A model generated the notes under the pieces. The model worked only from the letters and a program-made list of their open reading frames with translations, did no database searches and was not told where the DNA came from. The position numbers and the translations under genes were made by a program. A stretch of DNA of 25,165 nucleotides, taken from JAVBQF01 sp031549195. Its GTDB lineage: Bacteria > Bacillota_I > Bacilli_A > RF39 > UBA660. The DNA lies in the NCBI GenBank assembly GCA_031549195.1, contig JAVBQF010000040.1, positions 1 to 25,165 of the forward strand, read 5' to 3'. Shown here piece by piece: positions 7,974 to 15,214 of the stretch (position 1 is its first letter; each line of letters opens with the position of its first letter).

Positions 7974-8082
7974 AGGTAACTATATATTAAAGAAAAGAAG
8001 AATGGAGAAAAGGGTTGAAGTAATCTAATTATATAAAGAGTACTATATAATAAAGATAAATTGATACTTGGGATACGATACA

Positions 8083-8120
8083 AAAATTATGGAAAAAACT
8101 ATTAGATTTTCCATAATTTT
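8083..8120 (+). terminator. Terminator after the GNAT gene
   Basis: A perfect 14-base-pair inverted repeat (arms 8083-8096 and 8107-8120, ten-base loop) ends in a TTTT. The A-rich left arm makes it plausible in both directions. It lies 110 bases after the acetyltransferase stop. The bases between (7974-8082) hold no gene I can support, only a small AT-rich inverted repeat (8028-8035 with 8044-8051). Confidence 0.6.
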
Positions 8121-8136
8121 AGTCGTGTTTACAGAT

Positions 8137-8172
8137 AAAAAAAATCCTATATTTTACTGTTAAATATAGGAT
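8137..8172 (-). terminator. Terminator of the dUTPase-fold gene
   Basis: On the minus strand a perfect 11-base-pair stem (arms 8172-8162 and 8154-8144) with a seven-base loop is followed by a run of eight Ts, directly after the stop at 8175. Confidence 0.85.
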
Positions 8173-8174
8173 AA

Positions 8175-8753
8175 TCAATTGTTACTTCCAATAGTTTTTA
8201 CCTTAAAAGGAACCATTGTGGAAGTATTTTTATCTATTATTACTGCTCTAGCAATAGTGTCTCCTTTTTGTATAACATAATTTCCAGGAATATTGCCTTT
8301 TTCATTAATACTATGCCTTGCCTTATAATCTATTTCATCTTTTACTGGAAAGGTTGGTCTAAATTCATGTAGGCTAGCTAGCCATTTTCTATGTTCATTA
8401 TAATCACAACTTCCCCAAGGATAATTACTTCTACTTATTTGTCGCTCCGTTGTATTTCCAATCCAAACTATTAATGCTCCCTCTTCACCTTTTACTTCAC
8501 TAAATTCATGTTCTCTAATTCTTAATGGTGTGTTAGTATGTAATCCTCTTGGAGAGCAAACTTTCAATGTATACCCATCAGGTATAGTAAACTTTAAACC
8601 TGTATAAATTGGAGTCATCATACCTGCTGTTATTGTATCTTCTTCATGTGCATATATATATAGTCCTTTGCTATCTTTAGTACTTCTTGGGAATTCTACA
8701 TTGTCTCTACATATTTCTATATCAATTGGTATATATAAATTTTTTATAGCCAT
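8175..8753 (-). CDS. Divergent dUTPase/dCTP-deaminase-fold protein
   Basis: The 192-residue protein resembles the trimeric dUTPase/Dcd fold. A motif 1-like strand pair (TITAGMMTPIYTGLKFTIPDGY, about 40-61) leads to CSPRGLHTN (66-74) in the place of motif 2 (PRSG/S). EEGALIVWIGNTTER (90-104) sits at motif 3, and YVIQKGDTIARAVII (159-173) matches motif 4 (KGDRIAQ). Motif 3 lacks the GxxDxxYRG catalytic Asp and sugar-stacking Tyr, and PRS lacks Ser. Canonical dUTP hydrolysis is therefore unlikely, and the protein may bind a nucleotide, act on another substrate or have a regulatory role. The ribosome site AAGGAG is good and the gene has its own terminator. Neighbouring small unknown and IS110 remnant suggest an accessory, perhaps phage-derived, patch. 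Confidence 0.6.
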   Translation of the reverse strand: MAIKNLYIPIDIEICRDNVEFPRSTKDSKGLYIYAHEEDTITAGMMTPIYTGLKFTIPDGYTLKVCSPRGLHTNTPLRIREHEFSEVKGEEGALIVWIGNTTERQISRSNYPWGSCDYNEHRKWLASLHEFRPTFPVKDEIDYKARHSINEKGNIPGNYVIQKGDTIARAVIIDKNTSTMVPFKVKTIGSNN

Positions 8754-8888
8754 AAGTTTTCAACTCCTTTATGCATATATAATATCATTATTTAAAAAAC
8801 GAGACAATTAAAATCAACATTAAAATATCGTTACTATTGCTAAACTCACCCTTTACATCGTGTACTTCTATAAACACAAAGGTATATA

Positions 8889-9119
8889 TTAACCTTTTCT
8901 TTCCTTCAATAAAGTACGTGCTCGATTTATTACAGTTTCCATTTGGCCCACTATCCTACCATCCTCACCTTGTTGATGTATATTACATTGACCTACATTA
9001 TCATTATCAACAGGATTTATGAATGATGAAAATTGTGGTTCTTCAAAAGTTGCTTCTGCTCTTTCAAAAATAGCATATTCCTTTTCAAAGTCAAATTTTT
9101 CTTTTAGATTTAGTACCAT
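8889..9119 (-). CDS. Small hypothetical protein, 76 residues
   Basis: I choose the ATG at 9119 (opening MVLNLKEKF) because AAAGGAAGTG lies about ten bases before it. A longer frame from 9167 would run over the promoter-like TATAAT (9150-9145) and the end of the IS110 remnant. The product is small and acidic in its middle (EKEYAIFERAEATFEEPQF, then GQCNIHQQGEDGRIVGQMET) and ends in a basic RARTLLKERKG helix. I do not recognise it. A short inverted repeat (AAAGGT/ACCTTT, 8879-8896) overlaps its stop codon and may act as a weak terminator. Confidence 0.5.
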   Translation of the reverse strand: MVLNLKEKFDFEKEYAIFERAEATFEEPQFSSFINPVDNDNVGQCNIHQQGEDGRIVGQMETVINRARTLLKERKG

Positions 9120-9144
9120 AATATTGCACTTCCTTTTATTTAGA

Positions 9145-9498
9145 TTATACAATATTACTATTAACAATAGAAGATTTTTTACTGTGTTTTTCTTTCTTAA
9201 GTAGTTTTTCCTCTTCTAATTGTTTCTTTTCCCTAAAATAGTTCATACTTATATCAATTAACTCATTCGGTATTTTATATTCCATATCATTTTTAAGCAT
9301 ATTATATAAAATATTTATAATCCTTCTCATCACACATATAATTGCTTGATGTTTGGTTTTACCTGTATTTATCTTTTTGTAATAATACTCATAAAATATT
9401 GCGTTATACGGATTATCTCTATTTTTACCTGTTAACAAACTTCTACAAGCAAGACTATAAATATAACTATTTAACTTACGATTTCCAAACTCATTCTT
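9145..9498 (-). pseudogene. C-terminal remnant of an IS110-family transposase
   Basis: The frame 9498 to 9145 translates to NEFGNRKLNSYIYSLACRSL, then a segment with NPYNAIFYEYY and NTGKTKHQAI, and a basic coiled tail. This is the C-terminal (Transposase_20-side) region of IS110 transposases, where GNR.LN, the YY.kk...GK...A motif and the final helix are characteristic. The N-terminal DEDD catalytic domain is missing. The frame meets a TAA at 9501-9499, has no plausible start, and overlaps the end of the pentapeptide gene by eight bases. It is a dead fragment, not a mobile element. Confidence 0.75.
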
Positions 9499-10126
9499 TT
9501 ATAACAATACCTAATAATCTGGATAATAACAACGCTTGATTATAATTGACTATAACTCCATATAAATCACTCGGATTTATTTTTACCCCTTCTATCTGTG
9601 ATGTAGATAAATCTACATCTTTCATATTACATTTTAATATTTCTATATTTAATAAAGAACTATCTTCAAAAAAAATACCATCAAATTTATTTTCACAAAA
9701 TCTACCTTCATCCATATTGCAATTTCTGAATATAACATTTTTAATTTTTGAGTTAGCAAAATTAGAATACTTTAATGCACAATTGTCAAACAATACATTG
9801 TGTAAAGTATAATCTTCAACACTAAATCCTACTAATCTACAATTATTAAACTTACACCTTATAAGAGAATTTCTAGATAAAATGCTATTAGATAGATCAC
9901 AATTATCAAATATACAATCTATAAATGTTATTTTCTCTAATTCTATTTTAGTAAAATCCACCTTTTTTAGGTGACACTCATTGAACTCTATTCCAGAAAG
10001 TTTAACGTTAATAGTTTCGTTTTCAATTAATACATTATAAATCTTGTCATGCTTAAGCATATCTTTTTGTGTTATAAGTTTTAATTCATCTGAAAAATTA
10101 ATTTCTATTTCTTTTTTTGCTTGCAT
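9491..10126 (-). CDS. Pentapeptide-repeat protein, Qnr/YjbI-like
   Basis: The 211-residue protein is built of tandem pentapeptides of the A(D/N)LXX type from about residue 45 to 185 (for example IDCIFDNCDLSNSIL and FRNCNMDEGRF). These predict a right-handed quadrilateral beta-helix mimicking DNA. It ends ...YGVIVNYNQALLLSRLLGIVIKE, very like the conserved C-terminal helix of Qnr-type gyrase-protection proteins (GV...NYQA.LL.RLGI.V). Length (Qnr about 218) agrees. A role in shielding gyrase/topoisomerase IV is possible but untested, and many such chromosomal proteins have no known role. It starts at ATG with TGGAGT ten bases upstream. The last bases run into the IS110 remnant, so the C-terminus could have been reshaped, although it looks complete. 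Confidence 0.85.
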   Translation of the reverse strand: MQAKKEIEINFSDELKLITQKDMLKHDKIYNVLIENETINVKLSGIEFNECHLKKVDFTKIELEKITFIDCIFDNCDLSNSILSRNSLIRCKFNNCRLVGFSVEDYTLHNVLFDNCALKYSNFANSKIKNVIFRNCNMDEGRFCENKFDGIFFEDSSLLNIEILKCNMKDVDLSTSQIEGVKINPSDLYGVIVNYNQALLLSRLLGIVIKE

Positions 10127-10130
10127 AATA

Positions 10131-10165
10131 AAACAACTCCAAGATAATTATACTACGAGTTGTTT
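10131..10165 (-). promoter_or_regulatory. Inverted repeat around the pentapeptide promoter and SD
   Basis: Arms AAACAACTC (10131-10139) and GAGTTGTTT (10157-10165) form a nine-base-pair stem with a 17-base loop. On the minus strand the loop holds TATAAT (10152-10147) and the downstream arm holds the GGAG ribosome site. On the plus strand the hairpin is followed by CTTTTTT, terminator-like, but no plus gene precedes it. Confidence 0.5.
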
Positions 10166-10178
10166 CTTTTTTGATATT

Positions 10179-10886
10179 TTATTCCAAACAATTTGCCTTT
10201 TGTAAAATAGCAGCTTTTTCATATACAGTTAATGATTCACTAGAATTACATACTACAAGAAGTAATTCTTCTACATCATTATATCCCATATTCTTTAATC
10301 TATTTATTAACCATTTAGAATCTTTTTCGATAAATTTTAAACTTTCTCTCATAATCTTACCATCAATTACTAAATTAGCTGACAATCCCTTATATGCTGG
10401 CTTTTGCTTCATATCATTTGGTGTTAATGGTACATATTTGCTTTTTGGAAGAAAACTTAATCTACCATTAGCCTCCATAACAGCATATTCTATATCTGAT
10501 ATATCAAAGTACCCATTAATCCTAGCTTCCTCAAGTAAATCATTAATATCAAATTTAACTTCCTTTAAATTATTTTCTATTATTTTTCCATTTTCTATAA
10601 TAACTATTGGAATACCACCGATAAATTTTCTTGCTTTAATGCTTTTAATTGTAATATAACTAATAAATAAAGATATTAAAGTGTATACAACCATTGTAAT
10701 TAATCCATCAAAAAATGGTACCTCTTTATTAATAGACATCTCCGCAACAACATTACCTATTGATATACCAATTACATAGTCAAACATATTAAGTTGACCT
10801 AGTTGCTTTTTACCTAACATTTTAGTAAGAAAAAATAGTGCAACTATCGAACCAATTGACTTTAATACAAGAGAAAAAACTTCCAT
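10179..10886 (-). CDS. DUF421 membrane protein, YetF/YrbG family
   Basis: The 235-residue protein has two or three N-terminal membrane helices (about 7-24, 32-50, 58-80) and a cytoplasmic C-terminal DUF421 domain. Recognisable family features are LGKKQLGQLNMFDYVIGISIGN (24-45), IPIVIIENGKI (about 92-102), the block LLEEARINGYFDISDIEYAVMEANGRLSFLPKS and LVIDGKI. The family (B. subtilis YetF, YrbG, YdfS) is membrane-bound and of unclear function, and some members are linked to sporulation. It follows fhs by 33 bases on the same strand. Its SD lies in the loop, and its start codon in the stem, of an 11-base-pair hairpin. Confidence 0.9.
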   Translation of the reverse strand: MEVFSLVLKSIGSIVALFFLTKMLGKKQLGQLNMFDYVIGISIGNVVAEMSINKEVPFFDGLITMVVYTLISLFISYITIKSIKARKFIGGIPIVIIENGKIIENNLKEVKFDINDLLEEARINGYFDISDIEYAVMEANGRLSFLPKSKYVPLTPNDMKQKPAYKGLSANLVIDGKIMRESLKFIEKDSKWLINRLKNMGYNDVEELLLVVCNSSESLTVYEKAAILQKANCLE

Positions 10887-10911
10887 AATATCACCTTTTA
10901 ATATTATGGAA
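10881..10911 (-). promoter_or_regulatory. Start-codon hairpin of the DUF421 gene
   Basis: A perfect 11-base-pair inverted repeat (TTCCATAATAT 10881-10891 with ATATTATGGAA 10901-10911, nine-base loop) spans the translation start. In the mRNA the AAAGGTG ribosome site is in the loop and the ATG (10886) is paired. There is no T-run, so a translational switch or mRNA-end element is more likely than a terminator. Confidence 0.45.
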
Positions 10912-10919
10912 ATAATATC

Positions 10920-12566
10920 TTAAAATAAACCTACTATTTTACCATCTTCATCAATATCAATAGCTTCATAGTTTGGTACTTTTGGAAGCGCTGGCATCTG
11001 AATAATAGTTCCAAGTATAACTGTTATAAATCCAGCACCATTATATAGAATAATATCTTTAACTAATATTTCATGACCTTTAGGATATCCAAGTAGTTTA
11101 GGATTATCACTTATTGAATATTGTGTTTTAGCAATACATACTGGTAAATGAGATAGTTCTTGTTTATTAATAAATTCTAACTTTCTTAATGCCTTATCAG
11201 AATAAGATATGCTTCCAGCATGATATATTTCTTTGCAAATAGTATCAATCTTATCAGTAACACTTATATAATCATCATATAAAAGTTTAAAGTCATTTTC
11301 TCTATCACACATTTCAACAACTTTATCTGCAAGTGTAGCTGCTCCAATACCACCTTTGCTGTATGCTTCACTAGTAGAAAACAATGCTAATTTTTCATTG
11401 CAAAAATCTCTAACTAGCTTTATTTCTTCATCGGTATCTGTATCAAATTTATTTAGTGCTACTACAATATGAGATGTATATTTTCTTAAGTTTTCAATAT
11501 GAACTTCAAGGTTTGGCAACCCTCTTTTTAAAGCTTCTATATCTTCTAAATTTATATTTTCTTTTTCTACTCCACCATTATATTTAAGTGCTCTAATAGT
11601 TGCAACAAGTACAACGCAATCTGGTATAAGCCCTGCTTTACGACACTTAATATCAAAGAATTTCTCAGCTCCTAAATCAGCACCGAAGCCTGCTTCAGTT
11701 ACTACATAATCAGCAAGATGCAATGCTAAATTAGTCGCAATAATTGAATTACAACCATGTGCTATATTTGCAAATGGTCCACCATGAATAATTACTGGAT
11801 TATTCTCTAAAGTCTGTACTAAGTTAGGATTTAATGCTTCTTTTAATAATACAGCTAAAGATCCTTCCAATTTCAAATCCCTAACATAAACTGGCTCTTT
11901 ATCGAAAGTTTGACCAATAATTATATTACCAACATTCTTTTTTAAATCAAATAAATCTTTCGACAAACAAAATATACTCATAATCTCACTTGCCGCTGTG
12001 ATATTAAAGCCATCTTTTCTCGTTTCTTCTGTTCCATTGCTTACAGTAATATTACGAAGAGCTCTATCATTAACATCTAAGCATCTCTTAAAAGTAATAC
12101 TTTCTTTATCAATACCAAGTTCATTACCAAAATTCAGATGATTATCAATAGCTGAGCAAATCAAGTTATTTGCAGATGTAATCGCATGCAAATCACCCGT
12201 GAAGTGTAAGTTTATGTCTTCCATTGGTACTACTTGACTATATCCACCGCCAGTTGCACCACCTTTTAATCCAAACACTGGACCAAGTGAAGGTTCACGT
12301 AATGCACCAATCGCATTTTTACCAACATGCTTAAAAGCATCAATAAGTCCAATACTTACAGTTGTTTTACCTTCTCCATATGGTGTTGGATTTATGGCAG
12401 TAACTAATATTAGTTTGCCCTTCTTTCCACCCATTACATCATTAAAATTAATCTTTGCTTTATACTTTCCATAGCATTCAAGTAAATTAATATCAATACC
12501 TGCTCCTTCAGCTACTTCTAATATAGGTTTTTTAATACACATATTAGCAATCTCTATATCTTTCAT
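10920..12566 (-). CDS. fhs: Formate-tetrahydrofolate ligase
   Basis: Fhs condenses formate with tetrahydrofolate using ATP to give 10-formyl-THF for purine and formyl-Met synthesis. The 548-residue protein (family about 556) shows the ATP-binding P-loop TPYGEGKTT (about 62-70), LREPSLGPVFGLKGGATGGGYSQ, the HFTGDLHAI block, the FDKEPVYVRDL segment, GGPFANIAHGCNS and the C-terminal KGHEILVKDI..YNGAGF. All core motifs are intact. AGAGGTG lies about nine bases before the ATG, with a promoter just upstream. With folD, nearby on the same strand, it forms a one-carbon pair. Confidence 0.97.
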   Translation of the reverse strand: MKDIEIANMCIKKPILEVAEGAGIDINLLECYGKYKAKINFNDVMGGKKGKLILVTAINPTPYGEGKTTVSIGLIDAFKHVGKNAIGALREPSLGPVFGLKGGATGGGYSQVVPMEDINLHFTGDLHAITSANNLICSAIDNHLNFGNELGIDKESITFKRCLDVNDRALRNITVSNGTEETRKDGFNITAASEIMSIFCLSKDLFDLKKNVGNIIIGQTFDKEPVYVRDLKLEGSLAVLLKEALNPNLVQTLENNPVIIHGGPFANIAHGCNSIIATNLALHLADYVVTEAGFGADLGAEKFFDIKCRKAGLIPDCVVLVATIRALKYNGGVEKENINLEDIEALKRGLPNLEVHIENLRKYTSHIVVALNKFDTDTDEEIKLVRDFCNEKLALFSTSEAYSKGGIGAATLADKVVEMCDRENDFKLLYDDYISVTDKIDTICKEIYHAGSISYSDKALRKLEFINKQELSHLPVCIAKTQYSISDNPKLLGYPKGHEILVKDIILYNGAGFITVILGTIIQMPALPKVPNYEAIDIDEDGKIVGLF

Positions 12567-12585
12567 TTAGCAACACCTCTACTTT

Positions 12586-12614
12586 ATTATACTATATTTA
12601 TAATATATTTAAAA
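12586..12614 (-). promoter_or_regulatory. fhs promoter
   Basis: Minus strand TTTTAA (12614-12609), 17 bases, TATAAT (12591-12586), about 20 bases before the fhs start. It stands back to back with a plus-strand TATAAT (12625-12630) that would serve the radical SAM gene, whose -35 is poor. Confidence 0.5.
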
Positions 12615-12649
12615 TTATTTATGTTATAATCCATATTGGATGTGAAATT

Positions 12650-13549
12650 ATGAACAATTTACTTAATAAATGTAATCTTTGTCCTAGGAATTGTAATGCT
12701 AACAGGAACGATAATGAGCTTGGATTTTGCAATATGAGTAACACTATGGTTATAGCTAGAAGCGATCTACACTTCTGGGAAGAACCGCCCATATCTGGTG
12801 TAAATGGCTCTGGAACAATATTTTTCTCTGGGTGTAGTTTACAGTGTGTATATTGTCAAAATTATAAGATTAGTAGACAGCATGTTGGGAAAGAGGTATC
12901 GATAGAAAAATTTAGCGATCTTTGTCTAGACCTTCAAAAAAAAGGAGCATTAAATATTAATTTAGTAACACCAACACATTTTGTTCCTCTAATAATTGAA
13001 GGATTAAAATTAGCAAAAAAGAATGGTTTGACACTTCCAATTGTGTACAATACTAGTTCATATGAAAATATAAATACAATCAAATTGCTAGATGGAATGG
13101 TTGATATTTATCTACCTGATTTAAAGTACTATGAAGAATCATTATCCAAAAAGTATTCAAATGCACCACAATATTTTGAAATAGCTAGTAATGTTATTAA
13201 AGAAATGTATGAACAAGTTGGAAAGCCAAGTTTTAATGAAGAAGGAACAATGATTAAAGGAGTTATTGTAAGACATTTAGTATTGCCAGACAACATAGAT
13301 GATTCAAAGAATATATTAAAATATCTATATAATACTTATAAAGATGATATTTATATTAGCATAATGAATCAATACACACCAATTAGAAAATTTATTAGAA
13401 ATAGTGAATTAAACAATAAAGTATCTGATGAGGAATATGAAGAGGTTGTTGATTATGCAATTGATTTAGGAATTAAAAATGCATTCATTCAAGAAGGAGA
13501 CACCCAACAAGAAAGCTTTATTCCTGATTTTGATTCAAAAAACTTTTAG
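12650..13549 (+). CDS. Radical SAM protein, PflX-like (COG1313)
   Basis: The 299-residue protein has the radical-SAM cluster motif CxxxCxxC at C62-C66-C69 (SGCSLQCVYCQN) and an additional N-terminal cysteine set C8, C11, C15 and C27 (NKCNLCPRNC...GFC), as in the PflX/COG1313 family of proteins related to pyruvate-formate-lyase activating enzyme. Downstream family features NLVTPTHF, DIYLPDLKYY and VIVRHLVLPDN are present, and the C-terminus FIQEGDTQQESFIPDFD is typical. The target is unknown. Divergent arrangement with fhs may hint at a formate link, but this is inference. The start has only a GGATGTG-like ribosome site. Confidence 0.88.
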   Translation: MNNLLNKCNLCPRNCNANRNDNELGFCNMSNTMVIARSDLHFWEEPPISGVNGSGTIFFSGCSLQCVYCQNYKISRQHVGKEVSIEKFSDLCLDLQKKGALNINLVTPTHFVPLIIEGLKLAKKNGLTLPIVYNTSSYENINTIKLLDGMVDIYLPDLKYYEESLSKKYSNAPQYFEIASNVIKEMYEQVGKPSFNEEGTMIKGVIVRHLVLPDNIDDSKNILKYLYNTYKDDIYISIMNQYTPIRKFIRNSELNNKVSDEEYEEVVDYAIDLGIKNAFIQEGDTQQESFIPDFDSKNF

Positions 13550-13615
13550 TCAAACGAACAGAATATACTTTTTTAATAAAATTTGATAATATTAAATTAA
13601 GATGGTGATGAATAT

Positions 13616-14176
13616 ATGATATGTCCATACTGTAAAAGAAAGATTAAAGACAAATCTTCATACTGTATTATTTGTGGTAAAATTTTCTATTTAGAGAATA
13701 TAGGCCATGATATACCCAAAACAGAAAAAGAATTATTGCTGATTTATTATAAAGATGGCAAAATTCCAGGACAGATTCACAGGATATCCTGCGGATTCCT
13801 ATTATTCGGTTTTATCTATGCTTTTTACAAAAAAATGTATGTAGAAGGTATCATTAGTATGATTACTACTGCACTTTTATTATATTTTTTAGGGTTTGGC
13901 ATGGGTATTATTTTTCAAAGTATGGGATTTTACTTTTATTGTGTAGTATCAATAATTTTACTAACAGCAGGAATTAACATATATTATCTATTCAATATTA
14001 GTTATTTAAGATTTTCATATATAAAAACAAAGATTGCAAGAATAATGATGGATTATAAAGATAATGACGAAATCCAGAAAGAACTATGTTTAAAAGACAG
14101 CCAAAATAATTGGTGGGCTGGTATTATAAGTGTTGTTGTATTCATATTCATTTTATTAATATTATCAATTTTATAA
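13616..14176 (+). CDS. Zinc-ribbon integral membrane protein
   Basis: The 186-residue protein opens with a zinc ribbon (C3, C6, C17, C20: CPYCKRKIKDKSSYCIICG). A hydrophobic region follows with about four membrane helices (around 56-74, 76-101, 103-126 and 166-186). It resembles the zinc-ribbon plus TM2-like or DUF-type proteins of Gram-positive bacteria, but I do not recognise a specific family. GGTGATG precedes the ATG closely. It follows the radical SAM gene by 66 bases, possibly co-transcribed, and ends at a strong terminator. Confidence 0.75.
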   Translation: MICPYCKRKIKDKSSYCIICGKIFYLENIGHDIPKTEKELLLIYYKDGKIPGQIHRISCGFLLFGFIYAFYKKMYVEGIISMITTALLLYFLGFGMGIIFQSMGFYFYCVVSIILLTAGINIYYLFNISYLRFSYIKTKIARIMMDYKDNDEIQKELCLKDSQNNWWAGIISVVVFIFILLILSIL

Positions 14177-14187
14177 ATGACTTAAAA

Positions 14188-14227
14188 CATAAAGCTAGAG
14201 ACTTTAACTCTAGCTTTATGCATTTTT
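14188..14227. terminator. Bidirectional terminator between the zinc-ribbon gene and folD
   Basis: A perfect 13-base-pair stem (14188-14200 with 14208-14220, seven-base loop) is followed by TTTTT on the plus strand and TTTT on the minus strand. It sits between the convergent stops at 14176 and 14261. Confidence 0.88.
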
Positions 14228-14260
14228 AGACTTATATTTTATTTATTTCTTTTATATTAA

Positions 14261-15106
14261 TCAAATAGCTAAATCATTCTTTCTCTGCAAATGAGCTGTA
14301 TAAACATTTTTTGCTAACATTGCAACAGTCATTGGTCCAACACCTAATGGAACAGGTGTTATAAAGCTACACTTTTCTGATACATTCAAAAAATCAACGT
14401 CTCCATATAATTTACCTTCAAATCTATTAATACCAACATCAATTACAACAGCCCCATCACTAACCATATCTTCTGTGACAAATCCCTTTTTACCAATTGC
14501 TGCAACAATAATGTCAGCTCCTTTAGTAATACTAGATAAATTCTTTGTTTTAGAATGACACAATGTAACCGTTGCATCCAGGTTAGTAAGCATTGCTGCA
14601 AGTGGTCTCCCTACAAGAGTGCTTCTTCCTATGACTACTACATTTTTACTAACTATATCTATTTCATATCTCTTTAAAAGTTCAATTACTCCAAGAGGTG
14701 TACAAGGTGCTAAACACTTTTTATTATGAGATAATCTCCCTGTATTAATATCTGTTAGTCCATCTACATCTTTAACTGAACTAATTGCATTTTGTATTCT
14801 TTCTTGATCAAGATGATTTGGTAAAGGCATTTGTACTAATATTCCGTCTATTTTTTCTTCTTTATTTAATCTATAAATTATATCTAATACATCTGATTCT
14901 TTAATATTTTCTTCAAGCTTAATATGCTCAAAATAGTAACCTAAATCTCTTGCCATATTTTCTTTTTGTTTGATATATACGTTACTAGCCGGATCATCGC
15001 CCACTTGAATTACTGCTAGACCGGGTGTTATTCCTAAACTACTAACCTTATCTTTTAATTCATTAAGTATTTCTTGCTTAATTTCGCTACCTTTCATTAC
15101 CATCAT
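14261..15106 (-). CDS. folD: Methylene-THF dehydrogenase/methenyl-THF cyclohydrolase
   Basis: FolD is the bifunctional NADP-dependent enzyme that interconverts 5,10-methylene-THF, methenyl-THF and 10-formyl-THF. It carries VYIKQKENMARDLGY with the catalytic Lys, DGILVQMPLPNH, VDGLTDINTG, the nucleotide-binding VVVIGRSTLVGRPLA and PVPLGVGPMTVAML. The last motif is normally PVPGGVGPMT, so one Gly is Leu here. I place the start at the ATG at 15106, because AGGTGA is five bases before it and the GTG frame start at 15115 lies inside that ribosome site. This gives 281 residues, and the next ATG (15103) is also possible. It acts with Fhs. Its promoter overlaps a palindrome. Confidence 0.95.
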   Translation of the reverse strand: MMVMKGSEIKQEILNELKDKVSSLGITPGLAVIQVGDDPASNVYIKQKENMARDLGYYFEHIKLEENIKESDVLDIIYRLNKEEKIDGILVQMPLPNHLDQERIQNAISSVKDVDGLTDINTGRLSHNKKCLAPCTPLGVIELLKRYEIDIVSKNVVVIGRSTLVGRPLAAMLTNLDATVTLCHSKTKNLSSITKGADIIVAAIGKKGFVTEDMVSDGAVVIDVGINRFEGKLYGDVDFLNVSEKCSFITPVPLGVGPMTVAMLAKNVYTAHLQRKNDLAI

Positions 15107-15130
15107 AAATATCACCTATCCTATATTAAT

Positions 15131-15158
15131 AGTATAACATTTAATTAATGTTATACAA
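15131..15158 (-). promoter_or_regulatory. folD promoter with overlapping palindromic operator
   Basis: Minus strand TTGTAT (15158-15153), 16 bases, TATACT (15136-15131). A perfect palindrome (GTATAACATT at 15132-15141, five bases, AATGTTATAC at 15147-15156) coincides with both elements. A dimeric repressor bound here would block the promoter. Confidence 0.6.
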
Positions 15159-15164
15159 TAGAAC

Positions 15165-15193
15165 TAGACATAACTAGACGCAAATATTATAAT
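15165..15193 (+). promoter_or_regulatory. Promoter of the 162-residue protein gene
   Basis: TAGACA (15165-15170), 17 bases, TATAAT (15188-15193), very close to consensus. The start would be near 15200, immediately before the GGGGG ribosome site. The -35 lies in a direct repeat (ACTAGACA then ACTAGACG). Confidence 0.65.
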
Positions 15194-15214
15194 TAATTTG
15201 TGGGGGTATTTATT

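Noticed and set aside
8002..8028. A tiny frame ATGGAGAAAAGG... after the GNAT gene
   Set aside because: It is only eight codons long and has no ribosome site.
9120..9167. Upstream start (9167) for the small gene at 8889
   Set aside because: It would overlap the IS110 remnant end and the TATAAT, and no ribosome site precedes it, unlike the ATG at 9119.
9145..9498. An intact IS110 element
   Set aside because: Only the C-terminal part is present; the DEDD catalytic half and the ends are missing.
9342..9812. Plus-strand open frames opposite the IS110 remnant and the pentapeptide gene
   Set aside because: They are antisense to recognisable coding sequence, with no ribosome site and AT-driven composition.
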